From assembly GCF_002078875.1 (NCBI RefSeq), contig NC_034414.1:25702637-25766636 (forward strand): a stretch of 64,000 nucleotides of DNA, in the 5' to 3' direction. Positions 1 to 15,000 of the stretch are shown here, piece by piece. A program made the translations under genes and the position numbers. Position 1 is the stretch's first letter. Every line of letters starts with the position of its first letter. The notes under the pieces are model-generated. The model was not told where the DNA came from. It saw only the letters and a program-made list of their open reading frames with translations, and did not search any database. The stretch is from Numida meleagris. Taxonomy: Eukaryota; Chordata; Aves; Galliformes; Numididae.

Positions 1-86
1 GCAGGTGTTTCCTCTGGGTCTCAGCCTTTTGTAGGAGTGACTGATAGTCTGCTAGGATCCCCTGGAGCTTTGAAAGTATGGCTGGA
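1..86 (-). CDS. SPTBN5: SPTBN5 exon W43 (partial, runs off left edge)
   Basis: This is the 3'-most exon visible. The acceptor is CTTTCAG, just right of base 86. A split Ser codon is followed by PAILSKLQGILADYQSLLQ, helix C of repeat R21. The exon is open to base 1, so its donor lies outside the window. Confidence 0.88.
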
Positions 87-3000
87 CTGAAAGAAAAAGA
101 AACCCACACCAAAAAAAAGCATAAAACAAACAAGAATCAGAAGGTATGTTTTAGTTTTAGTGCTCTTTTTGGACACTGTCTTTTCTGACAGGTTGGATTT
201 GTAACACCTTCAAAATGCAGAAGAGTCCAGTTATTGTCATGGAGTGAGTTATAAGAAAACGTAAGAGTGAACTAGTTAAGGAAATTAAAATATCTCACTT
301 TGCTGCTCCTTCCACTTCCTTCTTCTTAGTAATAAAAGCAAATAGGCAGTGAAAAACAGTGAGCTGTCAAGAATTTCCCAAACACAGTCCTTGCTGAACC
401 ATTATGATTCAACATAATGAGAGTTCAACTGAGAAGTAGGTGACAGTTCCTTAGAATAGACAGTGGGCAAAGAAGCTGACCTAATTAGCCTGCTGTTGAA
501 AAACCAACAGTTATGAAAACATTAAAACAATCATCAAGCTTACTAGGAGCTTAAGAGTATGTGATGGTGGTAAAGAAGGGACTGATGTCCCTTAGACTCA
601 TATTTCTGAATAAGCCATTAAATAGCTAATGAGGACTGAACTTTTTCCACATTTGTCTTCTTTGAGGAAATTTTTGTTAGAAAACAGAAGCCTATTTTTA
701 CTTTCCTACCTCTCTGGGTTGTCTTTGTTTATTAAGCTGGCACCTGTCTCCTGTACTTTCTCAATCCGGGGCCTAAAACCCTCCATGTCCAGCTTGGTGG
801 CTTCAAGTTTACGTAGTAAAGCTTGAGTGGATTCTTCATTCTTCCCATAATCAGAAGTCTCTAGAATGAAGCTCCTCTCTGCCAGCCAGGTCTCCACATC
901 CAGTAGCTGTATAAAATAAAGCTGGGTATAAGCTCATCCCTATAATTTAGGTCAAGACATGGGAAACTATAAAGCATTGGTGCCCAAAGAGACACATCAG
1001 TTAAAACAGAAAGCAGCTCAGATGCCTTCCAGTCCAGCAGATTTTATTTTAAAAAAATGTGCACCCAAAACCCAGTACTTACAGTTACTTGTTTATCCCT
1101 CGCTACAGTTACTTGGTAAGACAACTGTTACATCTCTACTGTGACTGTTCTTACCAGAAAGGAAAAATCAGAACAGTATGAATTCTGCTTATATATCAGT
1201 ACTTGCAGACTCTCAGCAATACAGGTATCTTTTTAAGCAAATAAAGACTAAAGTAAATTCCTCATGAACCATTCCTACCTCAGTCAGGAACTGATGTGCC
1301 TCATATGACTGCATGAGACGCAGTCTCCTCACTTGAGCCTCTGTCTTCAAGTTTTCTACAGATGTCTCCAGCTCCTTCATCTGGGCCATAATTTTGTGAG
1401 AGGCGGAGTGGCCTCCCCTTACCAGTTTCTGCCCGGTACTGAGCACTGCTTTGGTCAAAGCATCCCGACTGCTTATCTCATTCTCCAAATTCTGGAAAGA
1501 GAAATGAGTAAAATGACAGACCAAAACCAAAAGCCATGGAGCTTTTTCTACTAGATAACATTGTACGATTATTTAGTTGTGTAATTCTGTTGTAGTTTCA
1601 TTACAAATATGTTTTCTGTACTCACAGATGGGTCAGAGGTGCAATGTCTGAGTGAATACTTAGTAGTAGAGTAGAATGTAAGAGTTTTTTTGGGTGAAGG
1701 AGCAATAACAGAAATCAAATTTAGCCACACAATTTGGACCTTGTTGTGTACCCACCTCAGAGTGCGGAGGGAAGATATTCTAACCATAAACCTCTTGCCT
1801 GTAGATTCCACTCAAATATATCTACTTCCACTCGTATTGCACCATGTTTCTTGAATTAAAACATGGCTTTATTTAAAATAAATGTTTGAAAACTAGATTT
1901 TGAAAAAGCAGATGCAGATCTCTGCATTCCTCATCTTTGGTAGGCAAGGACCGCACTTCCAATTTGTTTGCGAAGGGATGTTCACTCTATGCTAACTAAG
2001 TCTAAGCACATTGAAAAGAAAGAAAACTCCAGCATTTTATAGTTGTTCTATTTATTTTCAAAGCTATAAAACAGGCGGTTTCAGAATTAGACTGTGGTGC
2101 TGTGTTAATGTAGGAGAGATGCCCTCTGGGGAGAGAAGCTGCTCTTTCAACTTAAGTATCAGACTTGGCTGCAAAACAGCTCTGACTCTAACCTCGCTTT
2201 TAACTTCCCCTATTAATTTCAAGACAGCCACTATGTTGTTGAAAAGTGACACCATATTTGACCCCAGCAGAACGGAATCCAGTGGCAAAGATTATAAAAC
2301 ATCTTGTACTCTGTATTAATAATAAGTTAGTAGTGGGAAGACAACGTTTCAGTTGAACATTTAGGAATATGTATTCACAGTACTTCATCTATATCAACAG
2401 GAATTGTTAGAAAAGAGTGGTGGGGGAGTGAGTGGAAACTGTTCTTCCAAACTAAGCAGCTATACTTATGCGTGCTATATTTGAGTGTAAATGCACTTTT
2501 GCATGACATTCAATTTTGTTACGTTGATACAATTCATGCACTACCAGTTTTGTGGTAATGATCCAAGCACTAAATTTGCAAATCTGGCTCAACAGGACAA
2601 ACAACAGGGGGTAGAACTAATAGCATATTCCATTTTTGACTAATATATTATCTCTGAAATTCGTTTGCTTGTAAGCCAACAACAAAAAAAGTGTTGAGAC
2701 TCTAGCTACTAAAAGATTTAAAATAAAAAGCTTAGATATTTTATTTTTTCAGGAGAATAAGAAGCAAAACAGCCTGGTATCTCTGGGTCTGTATCTCCCA
2801 TCCTCAAACTTTATTTAAATATTTTGAGGCCTGGCCAATTAACACAAAGAACTGCAGTCTAAGGGAATACCCTTACTGTTACCTCAGTTATCCCAAATAA
2901 TTAATTCGTCTCAAACATTCCTTCTTTCTGTAAATCTGATCTACTTCCCTACTATGTAAATCAGCTCATAATTTCTAAGAATGATTACATGCATATTTTC

Positions 3001-6000
3001 AATCATGATGAAACAAGCCTTTGTTCTTATTGTCTAAGTGTAGAGTTACCAACTGCATCTCTAACTTAAAGATAGATTTTTACAAATACGAAAAATTACA
3101 TCAAATTACTGGGAAGGTGCAAACTATTCAGAATATATCCATCGGTCTTACATATTCTGGAAGATGCATTTAAAACATTTTACAGTTCTTCATTAAACTC
3201 TGAGTGCACTTTTAGGATAAATCTACTTTAAGAGAGTTCATCCATATCCTGGCACGTCATCTGTACCAGCCTAAACTATTTTACCCCTGGGACATTCAAA
3301 AACATTTTGCAAATTCAGTTTTATTTTTAGGCCTGCAGACTGCACCAAATGCCTGTGCCTACAATATGTATTTATATGTACATATATATTCCCTCCTTAT
3401 AAGATCTTCCATCTTTCCCAGTCCTATTGCAAATTACAGAAATTTTCCCCAGAGGCGCTTGATCTGGCACTTATATGCGCTGTGATTTGCTAATGTTAAC
3501 TACCAATAGCTGCTGGAAATTTTTAGCAGCATTTTCTTCCCTCCACCATGTGTTTGTAGAGAGACAGTGATCCTTACTCAAAAACAATTAGAAAGGCAGC
3601 TGCTGTTTTATTGGTATTTGAGATGACAGTGTTCCAGGCCCTGCTGTCTCTGATGGCCCATTCTAGATGTTGTGAAATAATTCAGCAGCTATCTTGAAAG
3701 CTACCACTGGAACAAAGGTCAGCTAAGGATGATAGCAGTCTGTTAACTCCCTCCCTTCAGAGCAGAAAAGTTTTGGGGGAAGATGTTTTTCTGGGAGCTC
3801 ATCCTGAGACATCTGAGCAATGAACTTGCTTGGGTATACTTAACAAGTTTGATAGCATATTAGGACATTAGGACATTCTTTGTTGCCCAAAGAAACAGCA
3901 TGCACAACAGTTGCAAAATCTATTTCATACTGTAAAAGCCAAGTTTTGAACTCTGTTTGCAGAAAGAGCCTATGTGTCCACAGAAAAGCATATAGTGTCA
4001 TACCTAGAGAATTGCAATGATAAGCATGGAATCTGACATTTTAAACCACAGACATATCCTTTGAAAAAAATATATCATTATCAGACAAGGATAAGAGTTA
4101 TCCCTGGCCTCACGAAACCTGCTAGCCAATGCACTGCAGTTTTCTAGAGGCAAACTGAATTGCATATTCTCTCTTCGATTCTAAAGAATGAGAATCACAT
4201 TACCTGGTGCTTTTCCTGTAGACTCTGAACAGTTGCCAGGGATTGGCCATAATCCCTGGAAGATGCCATGGGAAGTTTCTCATGAACCCAGGCCAACTCC
4301 TCATCAACATCTCGGAAGAACTGGTATTGAAGTCTGCTTGCCTCCAAACTCCCACGTCTCTCCTGCAGAGGATCACGTAGATTTTTGTATCTGCAGATTT
4401 TAAAGGGAACACAATGAGAACTGCAAAGCAGTACAGAATGAACACAAAAGGTTCTATTCAAAATAAAGTAGAGAAGGAAAAATCAAAAAGATTAGTAGAG
4501 AAGAAAAAGGCTAAGAAAAATAGGCAATATTTTGCAGGAGACAGACCAGGCACTAACGCACCTTTGCACCAGCTGATCAACTCTCTCTTCTAGCTCATCG
4601 GCAAGGAAATGCTTTTCCTGCTGGAATTCCTGTGCTGTGTTCACAAGCTCTTGCAGCCGGTCCCTATGGCTAGCAATATCTTGCTCCAGTTCCTCTTGTT
4701 TCTTCAGATGACTGTTCAGAACCACTAGATCACTGCTGCTATATGGTGCTTTCAACTCATTTTCCACATCTTCCAACCATTTTTCTGTGTCCTCTATGCT
4801 CCGCTGAAAATGAAGGGCCTGGTGACAAGAAGGACAGACAAGTCAGTTAAACGTTCAGGATATATAATACAATGCAAAATCACAGCCCCTTTCAATAAGA
4901 ATCACAAATGCAGAGAAACTTCCCAGGGCTCAGTGACCTCTTCCCGGATATGATGGTGGTCCAAATGAAGAAAATGACTCAGAGTGAATACAAGAACAAA
5001 TGCAGAGAACATTGGGAGTTAATCTTATTTGTGTCATGTTGCACAGATACCAGTGATGGACACAGTACCTTAAAAAGCAGCCATTTAAAGGCAGAGCTTT
5101 ATTTTATGCCCACAGAGTAACCCGTGCAAAACTCAGTCATCAGAAATGATGAGCTTGAGAAAAGCTAGGAGAATGGAAAGCAGCTGTCGGCATCCTTCTC
5201 AATAAGATGGTGAAAAGATGCCTGTGAGACAGGTCCAGAGAAGTGAAAGTTAGAAGGCTACACATTTTCCCTCAGTATCTTTTTCTGGAAACCTGACCTA
5301 ACCTAGCAGTGGAAAGCAGAAAGGCACACAGCCCACCAATACTTTATTCTCACTAGGGATCTCTAATACCATTCAATCACTCCCCACTTCACGGTTTCTT
5401 TGCTCTGGTGGTCCTGAGGTCTCATTGTTTACATGGCACATTCACATATAAGACTGCAGCAGGACATTCATGCTGCCTCTGGAAGTGACACAAAACCCAA
5501 CCACTGGTGCCTCCCTATTACCTTGTAAGCATCCTGCAGCTTGGCCCGTTTATCTTGGCAGCTTGCTAGCAGTTCCTCCCATAGCTCTTCCATTTCTTGT
5601 AGCCTGGACTGAATGGCCTCAGGGGCATAGTGTCTCTCACGGAGCATCTTCTCTCCTTCCTACAGCAGAAAGAAGGATCAAACTGATGGACAGATTTTCC
5701 TGTCTTTCTGGCCTCTAAAATTATCTGTAATGTTGCAATAATATTGGAAGACATTTAAGGGTAAGGAGAATCTTCATTATGCAAAAGCTGGCAGGGAGCC
5801 TACTTTGCAACCGCAAAGTTTTTTCTGCATTCCATGATCACTGCTTGAGATTGCCCAACCACCTAGCCCACTCTTTTCCCTTCCTTGCATGTTAAAAAAG
5901 TGAACTATCTCATACAACTGAAATACTACATGAAATAATAAAACCTCTTTTAATCATGTATCATATAATAAAAGTATACCTGCATTTCTAATTCCTGAGC

Positions 6001-9000
6001 TGCAGATGCTTAACAGGATGGCAAAAGAAGAGGTAGAGTGGGTACAGTAAGATCTCCATCAGATAGAAGATTCAGTACTTATATCCTTAAGCTGGGACCC
6101 AGTCTGCTTTAGAAAGCTAAGCTGAGTTACTTCGTATTTTACAATGAGGAATAAGAGACACAGAAAGAGAAAGACAATACACAAGGACAGCAAATGTCAA
6201 TTTTCTTATACAGAGCAATTCCCAGGATCATTCTCAGAAAGAAGTGAGAGACATGTTAGTATAGAGAGAGTTGTAGTTACACCCTTTAATCCCCAGTCAC
6301 GTCTATGTTGTGTCTAAACAAACTGAGCTCTTCAGTACTAAATGCAGGTGAATCTGAGGAGGAGCTCTACCTTTAATGCAAATTATCTCTTGCAAAATAC
6401 AGCTAGTAAGTACTGTGCTGAGAATAAGGTTAATAAACATGCAACAGTCTGTCCTTCCAAACTAATCATCTGATCACAGCTTCTGCCAAGTATCTGACAG
6501 AGCTTGTCAGACTTCCCTCATATCTCTCCTACTAGCATGTCTCTGTAAAGGCAATACTTGAAAGTTCATCTTGGTTATTTTTGTTGGATACAGCTTATCT
6601 GACTTATTGAAGTTGTGCATCCAATTATCTAGGTTCCATTTTCAAAAGAAACAGATACATCTCTAAAGTGTGATTCACACCAGAGAGAAGTGTTGGAAGT
6701 CAGTGGAATGAATCATTGAAAGCACCCATCTCCTTCCATTGCATCACAGTGAATATAGATAACAAGCTAACACTAAGCACTAACAGATAAGTTGAAAGAA
6801 CCCTCTGGGCACAGAAGGTTCTTAACAGACCAAAAGAGCAAGCTTTCCAAACCCCTCAGAGACAGAGTGAACAATGTCACTGAGGGGACAGTGAATTCTC
6901 CTCGCTTGTTTGAGGTCTGTGTAAGTCAGTCTGTTTACAGTTTTTCATGCCAGTTGCCCAGTGTTGTGAACACCCAGCTTCTCTCACAGATTTGATGGAG
7001 TCCAGGCGATTTCTATTGGCCATGATCTCTGCTTGGAAACTTTGATGTTTCTGCAGCTTGGTCTGCAGATTGCTTGGATCCCTCCAGCTATCATCCTGAG
7101 CAATACTGTTCTTCTCATTGATCCAGGCAGCCACCTTTGGGGAGGAAAGAACAGAAAGTGGACAAGAACTTCAGTGTTTCTTCAGCTCTAATCTGCCAGG
7201 CTCTCCTCTTGCATGTATAAAACATTGGACTAGAGAGAGGGGACATAAACAAGTTGTCTTTCTGAGATTCTGCTTCCCTAAGCTCCTTATGTCATGATGA
7301 GGTCACCCCTACTCCTCACTACCAGCACTGTCATCTGGAAAGATGTCTGCCTCTATGAAATTGTTCTCATGCAGTAAGAAAGTGTGTGCATGTGGAAGAA
7401 AGGGCAGTTACCTCCCTATTTCTAACCTTACTATATCTCACAAGAAGAGGACTACTTTGTCTCTTCCCATGAATCATGATTTGGTGGCACATTTCCTTTT
7501 AATGCACCTATTTCTTACTGATTTTTCTGTGGCCCAAATGGAGGGAAGTTGTTACTTGAAAACTGAAAAATATCCATTAACCCTTATCCTCCTATTTTCC
7601 AATATTATTTCATTATAGACACAGTTCCTTGTCTTTTCTCTTGTTAAATCCCTTCAGGGTTTCAGACCTACGCAGCACAGCATGTCTAAGAACCAGAATG
7701 CAGTGAATGTTGTGTAATTGTACCTCATAGGAATTCTTCAACAACTTCTGCAGAAGCCTTGATTCCTCTAGTAGATGTCTGCGAGCCGCAGCATTCTCCA
7801 GTAATTTCTCTTTTCTGAAAGGAAGACAGATGCATGAGGAATAAAACACAGAGTGAATTAGATATGTAAAGAGTTTTTAGTTTTCATGTCTAAAAAGCAT
7901 ATGATCTAACACTTGATCTCTAGGAGAAAACTGTCCATAATATGCAGCCTTCCATGATTCTCAGATATGTTTAAAGCGTGCACACATTCTGTACGTATGA
8001 TGCCTGCATCTAGGAGTCACCGTTAGTGACTTTCTGAGGGCAGCTGAACATTATGGAAAGCCTGTGGGTATAATGATATTTGTCACTAATAATATGTGAC
8101 AGGCCAAAACTACACCATCCTTTCATCTTTCTTCCAAAAATGGCTGTGCAGCACTTCATTCACATTGATGCAGGCATGAAATATTTTGATTTTATTAATA
8201 AATTTGTATGTTTACTCTCATCATAAGTGATTTCCGATCTCTTTACATAGATTTTACATACATCTTTTCATCTACCATAGCACTGAATAGAATCATTTCT
8301 AATGTTAGCATTTATTTAAGATGAACAATATGCAACATGCTAGGAAAAATAAAGTAATTCACATTAGAAAGAACTGTTAAATGCCGTAACAGATAATTTG
8401 AGCAGACCTTTAAGATCAGCCCATTAGATCAGAGAAAAAGCAACTGTATAGCAAATGCCCTTTCTTGATGGTATTTAGTGACAATATTATTTAATGGCAC
8501 AGCAGAACTCTGTGTGCTGTTTGTAGCACTGTCCCTAGGGCCAGGGTACAGAATTACAGGAACACTGCCTTTTTCTGAATTTCACCTCTCCCCTTAATTG
8601 CAGTTTTGGAAACCTCCTGATGAAATATTAACTAGACTCAAGCAACTTTTGCAAGACCACAGATAGCAGTGCAAAGTCAAGTAAATGCAAACCAGTTTAC
8701 GGATCTCTTAAAACATTTAAAGATTTTAGAGTTACACAGAGTTTCATTGCAAGAGAGGTGGGTAGCAAGCATGGTGAGGGTTTGACTTTACCTCCTCAGA
8801 ACGGCCTGGCATCTGTTGGTGATGTTGTCTGAGTCATAATGTTTGTTCTGAATTAGCTGCTGGGCAAATGAAGCCATCTCATCAATTTTCTCCATCTGAG
8901 CTTCCAGGGATTTTTCAAATTGCATGTGTTTCCGCTGCAGACTCTCCACACTAGACACTGAGTCCTGGATGGAATTCAACAAAGGCAAGCTGCGTTCAGA

Positions 9001-12000
9001 GTTATTCCATCCACCACACTGATAATCCAGAAGCTAAATGGCATTTACTTTACATTTTCAAGTTGTCAAAAAAATTTATTGGCCTTTGAAATTTACTGGC
9101 ATTGAATCTGAGACTTGGGGTCTAAATTAATGTTTTATGCATGGCCTGAGACCATTGTTTCAGGGTCAAAACTAAACAAACTACTGCATGTTTAGCTGCT
9201 TCTGCTGGTTGTTGTGCTACAAAGAACATCTCACACTTCTCAGGAGAAAAAGCTGATCTCCTCCTACTCATAAATCAATCTTGTGACAGATGCTATTTTG
9301 GAAGCAAATATAGGATGCTAAGAGATCAGAGTTAAATGAACAAGTATGTCACAGAAAGAGACTGAAATTAGAGCCTGAGTTTCAACCCCTGGGATTTGGA
9401 AGTGTTCTGATCCAGATTTGAATTTGAGGTCTGGAGCCTGCCATTACAGTTAATCTGGAGAGAAGCACAGGACCTGACTTCACGTAACGTTTGTGAATCC
9501 AAAGCTTAAAGATTCAGAGCTCTCTTTTCAGCACCTCTCTGCACTTTTAATTTTAGAATCATCAGCATCAAAATGTTAGTTTAATAAACTCTGCTTTCTC
9601 ACTTTTCTAGAGGACATTATAAAGCTCCTGCAGAAACTTGTCTTCTCAAAAGTTCACATCAAATGGGCCAGAAAAACATCTAAAGTACTGGGTGCTTACA
9701 TGAGTCACTGGAAAAGAAAGTACTCACATGGTGTGTTCTCTGTGCACTGCTGAGCTAAATAGGCTGGAAAGTGGATCCTTCTAAATCTTTTGTACTTCAG
9801 TGGAGGGACTGTAAGTACCTAACTCCAGAATGAAAATAACATAGCCAGAGACGAGCCACTAGCATTAGTTGTTTTTCATATGATTTGTACCAATTATGTC
9901 TACACTGAACTCTAAGATGTAATTGTAGTTCCTGCAGAGACAGCTAATTTGGTATCTATGCAAGGTACCAAAGGTCAACTAAGTATCAGAGTTCATATCC
10001 AGCATCCTGCATGACTTTTGTAACCCATGCATTAGTCTGTAGTTTCAGTTCTTGCAGTGTCACTGGTACCTGAAGTAGCTAAAGTAGAGCTACACTGTTT
10101 ATGTCAGAAATGACCAGAGTGACAACTTGCACATTGCTAGTAAATTTGTTTGCGTCAGATAAGAACAGGTAGAGGAATACAGTCTTTTTTTTCCTACTAT
10201 AATAGGAGTAGTTGGACTGTTTTGTTACTCTAGGGGCTGAGAAACCCATCTCCTTTAAAGTATTGAGGAAGGAAACATGACCCTAAATCATCAGTAAGAC
10301 AAAGCAGTAACTTGAAAAGGAGAAAGATGGAGAAACAAAGAAGGAGCACATTATCATACTTCCCATCTCCCCGTCCTCCAAACCAATAGGTGAGAAAATT
10401 ATCATTTCTTGGAGCACCTACCCCTAAGTCTTCATTGGCTAGGAAAGCCTCTTTGCTGCTGAGCCAGCTCTCAGTCTGTTCCACATAGCCATAGAATTTC
10501 TGCACAGGGAGATGAAACAATTGTAAACACGGTGTAAAATAGACGTGTTCCTGACTTTGGCAGAATATACTGAAAAAAACCTAAATTGCTCGGGTTATTG
10601 CAAAATTTAACTGCAAGAGCATTGGATGGCAATAAAAGCATTAGATGCTGCCAAAACCATGTGTGTAACAATTATTATTGTAGCTTTCTCTTTAATAATA
10701 CGAGTGTTTCTATTTGTCTAAGGCACTGGATACAATACAAGTACTTGCAACATGTTTGCTAATGATGCATAGAGAGTGTTGTGTAAGGTAACCGGCCTAG
10801 AGTAAGTATAATGTAATCCATAAAGAGGCATGAAAGCAGTCCTTTCCATATGGTTTAAGTTCTCCTAAACGTGAAGAGTTTTAGATGGGTCTAGTAGGAC
10901 AAGCTGTTATTTAAGGTACTTGACATTCCTCATTGTAAAATCTCTCTTTCAGCTATTTCTGACTTTGGGCAGAAATTTTGTAAGGTGAGATGACTGTTAC
11001 AGGGATGTATTTCTGGAAAACTGCAGCCAAAACAGTTCTTACATTAGAAAAAAACACCAAAGGGAGAAAACTAGATTTTGTCCATGCTAAATTTTTCTTC
11101 AGATTTTTTTTTAAAGTTGTTTAAATACATAACTCCATCCACATTGTTTTTCTTGGGGGAGTGGGTTTAAAATTTAGTAGGACTTCCTATTTCAAGTATG
11201 TTCCTTTTGCCAACTACATGCATGTTTTTGAATTTGGTCAAGTTTCATGGCCTCTGAAAAGCAGATGGTCATACATTCAACAAAAACATATTTGATTAAT
11301 AAAGATAAAATTTAAAGATATGGTAAAAGCCCTACCATCATTGAATGTGCTCTGCCCTCAGTCATCTTCCAGAAAACAGTGTTAAACACTGGATATTATT
11401 ATATCATCCTCAGCTAATGGTAACTCCATGTTATAAATGTGCTGTTTATACTGAGGAAAGTTGCCAGTGTGACGTGCATTTCCTTTAGAATATCTTTTTA
11501 CTTACCTGTAAATCTTGTGCCTGAAATAATTTTATATATTGCTCCTGCCATGCTTGGATCAATTCAGACCAGGCTTTCTGTAGTCTGGAGAGGGACTGAT
11601 GAATCTCAGGGGTTGCGTAGTGACCAGAATTGGCAAGTTGTTGCCCATAGTTACTGAGAGAGTTGAATCTTTCCACTCGTGCTTCAATCTCCTCCTAAAA
11701 TATATTACTGAAGTTGATGTCAAGGGTTTATGGAACGCCAGCTATTCAGAATACAGGCCTCAAAGGGGAGAATATAGACTGTAACTTTCCAACACTAATA
11801 TTTGTGTGGAAAGTCATTCATCTTTGAGCTATGTTACTGAAAAGGCATAGAATTGCCTAAGAGAAAATAAATGAGGACAATAAATGACTTTATTGCTCTA
11901 GGAACAACTGCCCTCCTACAAATCAAAACCGGAATTCAATTAGAAACAGATTGGAAAATGCTCAGGTATAAATGAACATAGTTTTGAATACCCAAAGTAC

Positions 12001-15000
12001 TGCATCCCCCACTGAGTTTTCCTACAGAAAGGTGGTTCTTGTGAGACGAACAGCACCTAGATGTTTTATCTCACCTGCCAAGTAAGTTGGCATCAGATTA
12101 TTACATTAAAAACACTGTTCTACTTTATTCCATGGTGTTAAGATGAATTATTTAACTTTTTCTCCTGGTCTGAGGAATGAATTATGCCTTTATACTGAAT
12201 TCTCGAGGTGAACACATTAAAAGCAAGAGTGTGCTCTGCAAACTGAGTGTGGAATCCCTAATGTAAACCATTTGAAAATAAAAATAACCATATAATGAAA
12301 TAATACTGTGCAATAACTTGCAAACCACCTTAAAAATGATGTCATGGACTACTAAATGTCTGAAATTACAGCTGCTCTTTTCAGAGATTTTTTTTTGAGG
12401 GGAGTGATGGTGCCTAGAGTTTGACAAAACAGCTGTAAGATACAATTCTATTTTTTTATTCAGATTAGTGCTTTGCAATCAACTACAGTCTCCCCTAAGG
12501 ACTATAGTTTGAGCCACTAACTTGATTAAAAAGAAAGAAAAATTCGTTTTCTATTGTGACTTCTAATTTAGTTTAGTCAACCCAGTGCAAAAGAAAGTTC
12601 CCTGGATTCCACCTTTTCTGTGTGACTGTCTCATTAGAATCCTTGGGCTCCTTTACTAGCAAGATCAAGATCTAGATCTAGATTTTGTTACTATCTAAAT
12701 TCAGAATACATCATAACAGTGTGTTGGGCTTTTTCTATTGTTTTGCTATTAATAATAAAAACAATAGAAAAAAAAAAAAGCTGAACATTCGACTTGAGAG
12801 AGAACTGTTAACAAACAGAAGACTGAAAGAAGAGGGGGAAATCAGGAATTTGACACTAAATTCAGGTCTGGAAAATGAATTAGAATCTAAAACTATTCAT
12901 GCTAGTAATGGAACATGCAAAGCACAGGATTTTCATTGTTAATATTAGTCATGATTCTGAGAATATGCTTTTTAGAATTGGAAATATAACTACAAGGAAA
13001 AGGAAAATACAAGAACTGAAAGATAGCTACTAAGCTTGGGAAAAAATAAAATATCAATGTTTCTTTCTAAGGTTAATAATAGTACTCCTTTTAGAAAACC
13101 ATCAAAAATATGAACTAAATCAGTCATCAAAAGATTGTGTGGTAATTTATTCTGGGATATGAAGTGTTTCAGAACAGAATGTATAGTACAATGCAATGGT
13201 AATTTACTGCCCTGTGTGAGACAAATTGCTGGCTTTATTTTCTTCTCAGGATAAAAAAGGAGTTTGCATCACAAGATCTAGCTCAAAGCTAGACTGACAT
13301 TAACTTTTTGGCAATCTGAGTAAGAGATCAGAACTGAGCATATTTTGAGACAACCAGCTTTTTACCTGCAGGTTTGGATAGCAGAAGTAGTGACTGGTAA
13401 TGTGGCTTCCTGGGAAATGAGCTCCTAAATAGCCCATGGGATAAAGTTCTATCAGTTTTTAGGTGATTTCTGTCACTAGCCTGTTAGTGGAAACAGACTT
13501 TTCACCATGTTAGTGTCAATTCATGCAGCAGAAATTCTGCTGTGTCTGCAGCATTTAATTCCCATAAGAAAGACTGCAAATACCATAGAATCATAGAATG
13601 GCTTGTGTTGGAATGAGCCTCAAAGATCATCAAGGTTTCAACCCCGCTGCCGTGGGCAGAGTTGCCACCCTCTAGATAAGTATATTCAATTGGAAGCAAT
13701 AATGATACTTGCCTTTCTCTGCTGATGCTCCTCAATCGTGCTTTCCGCTTCATTTAGGCTTTTAGGAAGCCCCCCTGCTTCCATTAAGCCTCTGATGTTT
13801 TGAATCCAATCTGTAATTTCCTTCATCTCAAAGTTAAACTTCTGCAACTGATATGAGGCTGCCAGCTTCTCTTTCCTGCAATGTAATGTACAGTTTAGCA
13901 TTATACAACACAGACTTGTCTAGTTCCCATTACCTCCCCATTTGCAGAGTAAGGTATCCTATGAGAAGACAACTGAAGTGAATTCAAGCTTCCTAGCTTT
14001 CCCTTGCTGCTCCTAACCATTTTCACATTAAACCAAAATTACACAGATGCATGCTGCCTTGGAGACAACAGACTTACCTTCTTTTATATGACAGTTCATT
14101 AGGATTAAAAAGGTAAAAACCCTTACATCTGTCGTTTCCAGAAACAATTCCTGCTCAGGCCTAAGTCTTTCTTGTTTTGAAAAGATTCAAGAAAAAAAAT
14201 ATTCTAGAAACATCAAAAAATAAGTATTTCACAAAAGGTTTGTGACAGTTGTATTCCGATAGCCTGGAGGCATTTTAGTAACATTATTTTAGTGGGATAA
14301 GCTAGGAAGTCATTGGACTAACTTTCCTGAAGTCACATCTGTAGAACTTTTGTTGTACTGTCACCCTTGTTCCAAATGGAGATGTCCTAGCTGCCTGTAT
14401 AAGCTTTGAAAGGACCTTCAAAAACTTTTGGAAATCCCCTAACAAGTAGACTTGATAACCCAGGGAATAGCTTTGCACTCGATGAGAGATATTCAGACCA
14501 CAAAAAGCCTTTACCTTTGTTTGGCCTGTCCCTGGAGTCGTAGCCAGTTGTTTTTCATCTCCTGTTGCTTCATAGTCAGTTTGTCATTTATGGATGGATT
14601 CCTTGTGGAAAGGCGGAAAGATTCCAATTCCAATGGCTGGAAAGAGATTTATAGTGGGGTGAATTTATGCCAAAAAAAGCTTATGTTCATTCCTGAATTT
14701 GCCTTTCAGAACTAGTTCATTTTAAGATCCTAGTTTTCAAAAGTGAATACTTAGATTATAATAGTAAAATATATGTTATTATACGCACAAAATATATATG
14801 TGGATTCCATCCAAGTGAAGAAAGATACAATTGTTTTGTTTCACACACACAAATGTTAATTTACAATTAAGAAAGCAATTTTGTAGAATGGGGACAAACA
14901 AAGTGGAAAATGAAGGGGTAGTCATAACCTCTATTATCCTAATCTGACTGTGATAGGTAACAGGAGCTGTCGAGATAAGACAAGTAACAGAAGCAACCAG

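Larger units (their letters stand above)
7815..11505 (-). other. Introns between W33 and W36
   Basis: The introns 7815..8791, 8965..10421 and 10500..11505 hold no element I recognise. The open frame extending W35 upstream to 9033 is judged non-coding. Confidence 0.75.

Noticed and set aside
4804..4818. Shorter W39 using the TTTTCAG acceptor at 4804-4805
   Set aside because: It would remove ALHFQ, which completes helix A after AYK of W38.
8965..9033. Upstream extension of exon W35 to a TTTAG at 9034
   Set aside because: It would insert about 23 residues between NEDLG and DSVSSVESL, where other repeats have none. The CCATCCAG acceptor fits better.
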